From assembly GCA_002293265.1 (NCBI GenBank), contig DBCW01000133.1, positions 1-9,226 on the forward strand: a DNA stretch of 9,226 nt, written 5' to 3'. The position numbers and the translations under genes are program-made. Below are positions 6,188-9,226 of this stretch, in pieces; position 1 is the stretch's first letter; the number at the start of each line of letters is the position of its first letter. The notes beneath the pieces were generated by a model, which worked only from the letters and a program-made list of their open reading frames with translations, made no database searches and had not been told where the DNA came from. The DNA is from Eggerthellales bacterium UBA948 (GTDB lineage: Bacteria > Actinomycetota > Coriobacteriia > Coriobacteriales > UBA8131).

Positions 6188-6673
6188 ATGAAGTTAGGCA
6201 TTATTAGCGACACACATGGCTATATACCGACAGCTGTTCACGATGTTTTTGATGGTGTAGATCATGTAATCCACGCCGGCGATATCGGTGGACAACATGT
6301 TTTAGATGAACTGGCAATCATTGCCCCCGTCACAGCAGTTTATGGTAACTGCGACTACTTTGGTGATTATTTAGAAGCCGAAGAGACCGCTCAGGTAACA
6401 CTGGCAGGTGTAAGGTTCTACATTGCTCATAAACCAAGTTTAGTAAAAGAAGCACTTAGGGGCATAGGGGATATCTTGCCGGGGCAACCACTACCACACA
6501 TTTGCATACACGGTCACACGCATGTTCCAAAAGATGAGTTTTGGGGAGCAGTACGAGTAGTATGCCCCGGATCTCCGGTTCGTCCGCGCGATGGCTCAAA
6601 ACCATCAGTAATGGTAATCGACGTTCATGATGGGCGAGTAACTAAAGCAGAGTTAATCGCAATATATAGGTAG
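6188..6673 (+). CDS. YfcE/MJ0936-type metallophosphoesterase
   Basis: A 161-residue calcineurin-like phosphoesterase, typical length for the YfcE/YsnB group. Metal-binding motifs are complete: SDTHG (Asp8, His10), AGD (Asp32), GNCD (Asn54), AHK (His81) and GHTH (His110, His112). The usual NPGS motif near the end reads CPGS (Cys126). These enzymes hydrolyse phosphodiesters such as model substrates or cyclic nucleotides, with a two-metal site; the natural substrate is rarely known. MKLGIISDTHG is a canonical N-terminus, so ATG 6188 is right. The only ribosome-site-like stretch is AGAGG at 6182-6186, a single base from the ATG, which is unusually close, so initiation may rely on coupling to the gene upstream. 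A tandem TGAAAGCAA (6161-6169 and 6172-6180) lies in the gap. No terminator hairpin was seen after the stop. Confidence 0.92.
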   Translation: MKLGIISDTHGYIPTAVHDVFDGVDHVIHAGDIGGQHVLDELAIIAPVTAVYGNCDYFGDYLEAEETAQVTLAGVRFYIAHKPSLVKEALRGIGDILPGQPLPHICIHGHTHVPKDEFWGAVRVVCPGSPVRPRDGSKPSVMVIDVHDGRVTKAELIAIYR

Positions 6674-6702
6674 CAATCTACACACAAGCAATAAATCGGC
6701 AC

Positions 6703-6731
6703 TTCCCAAACGAACATATGTTCGCTATACT
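6703..6731 (+). promoter_or_regulatory. uvrA promoter
   Basis: The -35 box TTCCCA (6703-6708, four of six matches) and -10 box TATACT (6726-6731, five of six) are separated by exactly 17 nt. The LexA box fills most of the spacer. Transcription would start near 6738, leaving a leader of about 150 nt before GTG 6890. Confidence 0.7.
6711..6724. promoter_or_regulatory. LexA operator (SOS box)
   Basis: CGAACATATGTTCG is a perfect 14-bp palindrome and an exact fit to the Gram-positive/actinobacterial LexA consensus CGAACRNRYGTTCG. It lies between the -35 and -10 boxes of the uvrA promoter, where bound LexA would block RNA polymerase. DNA damage, through RecA-stimulated LexA cleavage, should release uvrA. 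No lexA or recA gene is in the window. Confidence 0.95.
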
Positions 6732-6735
6732 GAGT

Positions 6736-6753
6736 GCATAGAAATTCTTATGC
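6736..6753 (+). other. Small hairpin at the start of the uvrA leader
   Basis: GCATA (6736-6740) pairs with TATGC (6749-6753), extended by one G-T pair, around a 6-nt loop. It sits at the inferred transcription start, so it may only shield the RNA 5' end or may be chance. Confidence 0.3.
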
Positions 6754-6789
6754 GATTTTGAGGGGCTTTGACGATTTGTCTACAAAGAG

Positions 6790-6807
6790 CAAGCTGCACA
6801 AAGCTTG
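6790..6807 (+). other. Perfect hairpin within the uvrA leader
   Basis: CAAGCT (6790-6795) and AGCTTG (6802-6807) form a perfect 6-bp stem around GCACAA. No T-run follows, so it is not a typical terminator. The rest of the 6674-6889 gap holds only the promoter, operator and ribosome site; no credible small gene was seen. Confidence 0.4.
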
Positions 6808-6889
6808 AGTTACAATAATAGATTGCGAAAAATCAAAAATCACGGAAGAGCAAAATTGCTACCCGGAAAAATACGACGATGGAGATTCA

Positions 6890-9226
6890 GTGCAGGATTC
6901 AATAGTTATTCGTGGTGCGCGGGAACACAATCTTAAGGATATAAGTCTTACAATTCCTCGTGACAAGCTAGTTGTGGTGACCGGACTTTCAGGTAGCGGT
7001 AAGAGTTCGCTTGCTTTTGACACAATATATGCTGAGGGACAGCGCAGATATGTGGAGTCTCTTTCGGCGTATGCCAGACAATTCCTGGGTCAGATGAACA
7101 AGCCGGATATCGACCACATTGATGGGCTTTCGCCGGCAGTTTCAATTGACCAAAAAACCACATCCAGAAACCCACGTTCAACTGTTGGAACTGTTACGGA
7201 AATATACGACTACTTACGCCTGCTTTTTGCGCGCATAGGAATACCGCATTGTCCTGAGTGCGGACGCGAGATTGTGAGACAGACCACTGACCAAGTAGTC
7301 GATCGCATTTTTGAACAGTGGCAAGGTCGCAGGGCGCATATTTTGGCTCCCATTGTCAGAGGTCGCAAAGGTGAATACGGAAAACTTTTTGCAGAGCTAA
7401 AAAAAGAAGGTTTTGCTCGCGTACGTGTAGACGGAGAAGTGCGTCAATTAGCCGACAAGATCGATCTGGATAAAAACTATAAACATGATATCGAGGTAAT
7501 TGTTGATCGCATTATATTAAAGCCTGAATCGACCTCACGCCTGGCAGAAGCAGTTGAGACTGCCACAAACATGGCAGAAGGCAACGTAATTGTGCAGGTT
7601 TTAGAAGAGATAATCAGTGCTCCTGCAAATGAAAAAGTGACAAATGAAGCACTTGAGGCAAACATAAGTGAAAAGAACTATGATGCAAAGTTTTTGCCGG
7701 AGCAACTGGAAAACTTCTCACTGGCTTTGGCGTGTCCGATACACGGGCACTCTATGGATGACTTAGAACCGCGCGATTTTAGCTTTAATGCTCCATATGG
7801 TGCCTGTCCTACCTGCTTAGGTTTAGGGTACACACACAAAGTAGACCCAACCTTGATAATACCAAACCCATCACTTTCGCTTGCTGAAGGCGCCTGGGTA
7901 GTTTTTAGTAATTCCAGCAATTATTGGCCACAAGTGCTCAGATCGGTAGCAAAGCACCTTAAAGTAAGTATCGACACTCCTTTCGAAGAATACCCGGCCA
8001 AGATCCAAGACGCATTTTTAAATGGACTTGGAGAAGAAAAGATACGCGTCGAATACTTAACTCGCGATGGCAGAGATACGCATTGGACAATTACATTTCC
8101 CGGATTGATCAAAGCTACAACTGATAGATATGAAGAGAGCAGCAGCGAGTCAGCGCGAGCAAGATTTGAAGAATATTTTGCTGTTGCCCCATGTCCGGAC
8201 TGTGGTGGCGCTCGTTTAAAACCGGAAATACTGGCTGTGACTGTAGGTGGTAAGAACATTTATGAGGCTACTCAGTTTTCGATTCGCGACAGTTTAGATT
8301 TCTTCGAGTCATTAAATTTGAATTCCAGGGAGACGCAGATAGGCGGCCGCGTTATCAAAGAAGTGCTGGAACGTTTGCGGTTTCTGGTTGATGTTGGTTT
8401 GGATTACCTTACCTTAGAACGTGGAACAGCATCACTTTCTGGTGGAGAGGCACAGCGTATACGTTTGGCAACTCAGATAGGCGCAGGCCTCATGGGTGTT
8501 TTATATATTCTCGACGAACCGTCCATCGGACTGCATCAACGCGATAACGAGAGATTGATTATCACTTTGGAAAGGCTTCGCGATCTTGGAAACACCGTGA
8601 TCGTTGTGGAGCATGATGAGGAGATGATAAGGCGCGCTGATTATGTAATCGATATCGGACCGGGTGCCGGAGAAAATGGCGGATATATTGTCGCTTCCGG
8701 TACGCCTGATGAGGTATTGTCAGCCAAGAACTCACTAACTGCTGATTATTTATCCGGACGAAAAACAATACACATACCCAAAACAAGGCGTAAACCAAAC
8801 AAGGGAAAACTAAAATTAATTGGAGCTACTGAAAATAACCTCAAAGATATCAGTGTAGAGATTGAACTGGGCACTCTAACTGTAGTTACCGGTGTCTCCG
8901 GCTCCGGAAAATCTTCTCTGATAACCGATACATTAGCGCCTGCGCTGACAAATCGTGTGCACCGTTCACACAAACGTGTAGGCGCGCATCGTAAGATTTC
9001 AGGCGTTGACTTGCTGGATAAAGTTGTAGATATCGATCAATCACCAATCGGCAGGACACCACGCTCTAATCCGGCAACATATGTTGGGCTTTGGGATGAT
9101 ATTCGCGTACTGTATTCGCAATTACCGGATTCTAAGGCAAAAGGTTATGCGCCCGGAAGGTTCTCGTTTAACGTATCAGGTGGCAGATGCGAAGCCTGTA
9201 AAGGTGACGGACAGATAAAGATTGAG
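6890..9226 (+). CDS. uvrA: Excinuclease ABC subunit UvrA, 3' end missing
   Basis: The first 779 codons of the nucleotide-excision-repair damage sensor, a dimeric ABC ATPase that recognises distorted DNA and loads UvrB; about 160-180 residues lie beyond the window. The frame stays open throughout. Visible parts: Walker A GLSGSGKS (32-39), CPEC (121-124), a first zinc module with Cys282, His285 or His287, Cys306 and Cys309 (CPIHGH and CPTC), CPDC before GGARLKP, ABC signature LSGGEAQ (516-522), Walker B LYILDE (538-543), second Walker A GVSGSGKS (668-675), and CEAC (767-770), the first half of the C-terminal zinc finger. In E. coli the first module has four cysteines; here one is replaced by His. 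Start GTG 6890 has GGAG 5 nt upstream; no other start codon is in frame back to the stop at 6806-6808. Expression should be SOS-controlled through the LexA box. Confidence 0.98.
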   Translation, partial: MQDSIVIRGAREHNLKDISLTIPRDKLVVVTGLSGSGKSSLAFDTIYAEGQRRYVESLSAYARQFLGQMNKPDIDHIDGLSPAVSIDQKTTSRNPRSTVGTVTEIYDYLRLLFARIGIPHCPECGREIVRQTTDQVVDRIFEQWQGRRAHILAPIVRGRKGEYGKLFAELKKEGFARVRVDGEVRQLADKIDLDKNYKHDIEVIVDRIILKPESTSRLAEAVETATNMAEGNVIVQVLEEIISAPANEKVTNEALEANISEKNYDAKFLPEQLENFSLALACPIHGHSMDDLEPRDFSFNAPYGACPTCLGLGYTHKVDPTLIIPNPSLSLAEGAWVVFSNSSNYWPQVLRSVAKHLKVSIDTPFEEYPAKIQDAFLNGLGEEKIRVEYLTRDGRDTHWTITFPGLIKATTDRYEESSSESARARFEEYFAVAPCPDCGGARLKPEILAVTVGGKNIYEATQFSIRDSLDFFESLNLNSRETQIGGRVIKEVLERLRFLVDVGLDYLTLERGTASLSGGEAQRIRLATQIGAGLMGVLYILDEPSIGLHQRDNERLIITLERLRDLGNTVIVVEHDEEMIRRADYVIDIGPGAGENGGYIVASGTPDEVLSAKNSLTADYLSGRKTIHIPKTRRKPNKGKLKLIGATENNLKDISVEIELGTLTVVTGVSGSGKSSLITDTLAPALTNRVHRSHKRVGAHRKISGVDLLDKVVDIDQSPIGRTPRSNPATYVGLWDDIRVLYSQLPDSKAKGYAPGRFSFNVSGGRCEACKGDGQIKIE

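Noticed and set aside
6734..6808. A 24-codon GTG frame in the uvrA leader
   Set aside because: It starts 3 bp after the -10 box, upstream of the inferred transcription start, has no ribosome site, and the peptide looks random.
7477..8973. Several long minus-strand frames inside uvrA
   Set aside because: They mirror the strongly conserved UvrA frame, have no recognisable protein features and lack start signals.

Overview
The window is a gene-dense piece of a Gram-positive-type chromosome, probably an actinomycete-lineage anaerobe of the Coriobacteriia. This placement is inference. It rests on the protein flavour, a perfect Gram-positive-type LexA box (CGAACATATGTTCG) before uvrA, strong GGAGG ribosome sites with TTG, GTG and ATG starts, and moderate base composition. 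A Firmicute is not excluded. No tRNA, rRNA, CRISPR array, IS element or phage gene was seen.

Layout. Positions 1-2012 (+) hold the 3' part of a sodium:solute symporter gene followed closely by thpR (RNA 2',3'-cyclic phosphodiesterase). Two minus-strand genes face them: a PaaI-type hotdog thioesterase (1979-2410), whose end overlaps the end of thpR, and a small uncharacterised protein (2551-2796). The 140 bp between those two is an unusual repeat patch: about five degenerate direct repeats of ~19 bp, a perfect dyad of the widespread ATTCCCGC/GCGGGAAT type, and a C8 tract (G8 on the transcribed-sense minus strand). From 2887 onward everything is on the plus strand: uppP (undecaprenyl-diphosphatase), a secreted three-domain NodB polysaccharide deacetylase, a YwaF/TIGR02206 membrane protein, a YfcE-type metallophosphoesterase, and the first 779 codons of uvrA, which runs off the window.

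How the genes work together. uppP recycles the undecaprenyl carrier used for cell-wall polymers. The deacetylase is exported and probably modifies peptidoglycan or another acetylated glycan. The next membrane protein may act on lipids, so 2887-6163 looks like an envelope block. Deacetylase, YwaF-like and YfcE-like genes are 21 and 24 bp apart and are probably co-transcribed. uvrA has its own promoter with the LexA operator between -35 and -10, so it should be part of the SOS regulon, with an inferred leader of about 150 nt.

Most of the window is ordinary housekeeping DNA. The parts most worth a second look are the uppP-deacetylase junction (a duplicated start signal, a short overlapping upstream ORF, and mutually exclusive hairpins, one covering the ribosome site), the repeat patch at 2434-2531, the RICIN-Big2-NodB protein, the YwaF-like possible acyltransferase, and the unexplained 81-residue protein.
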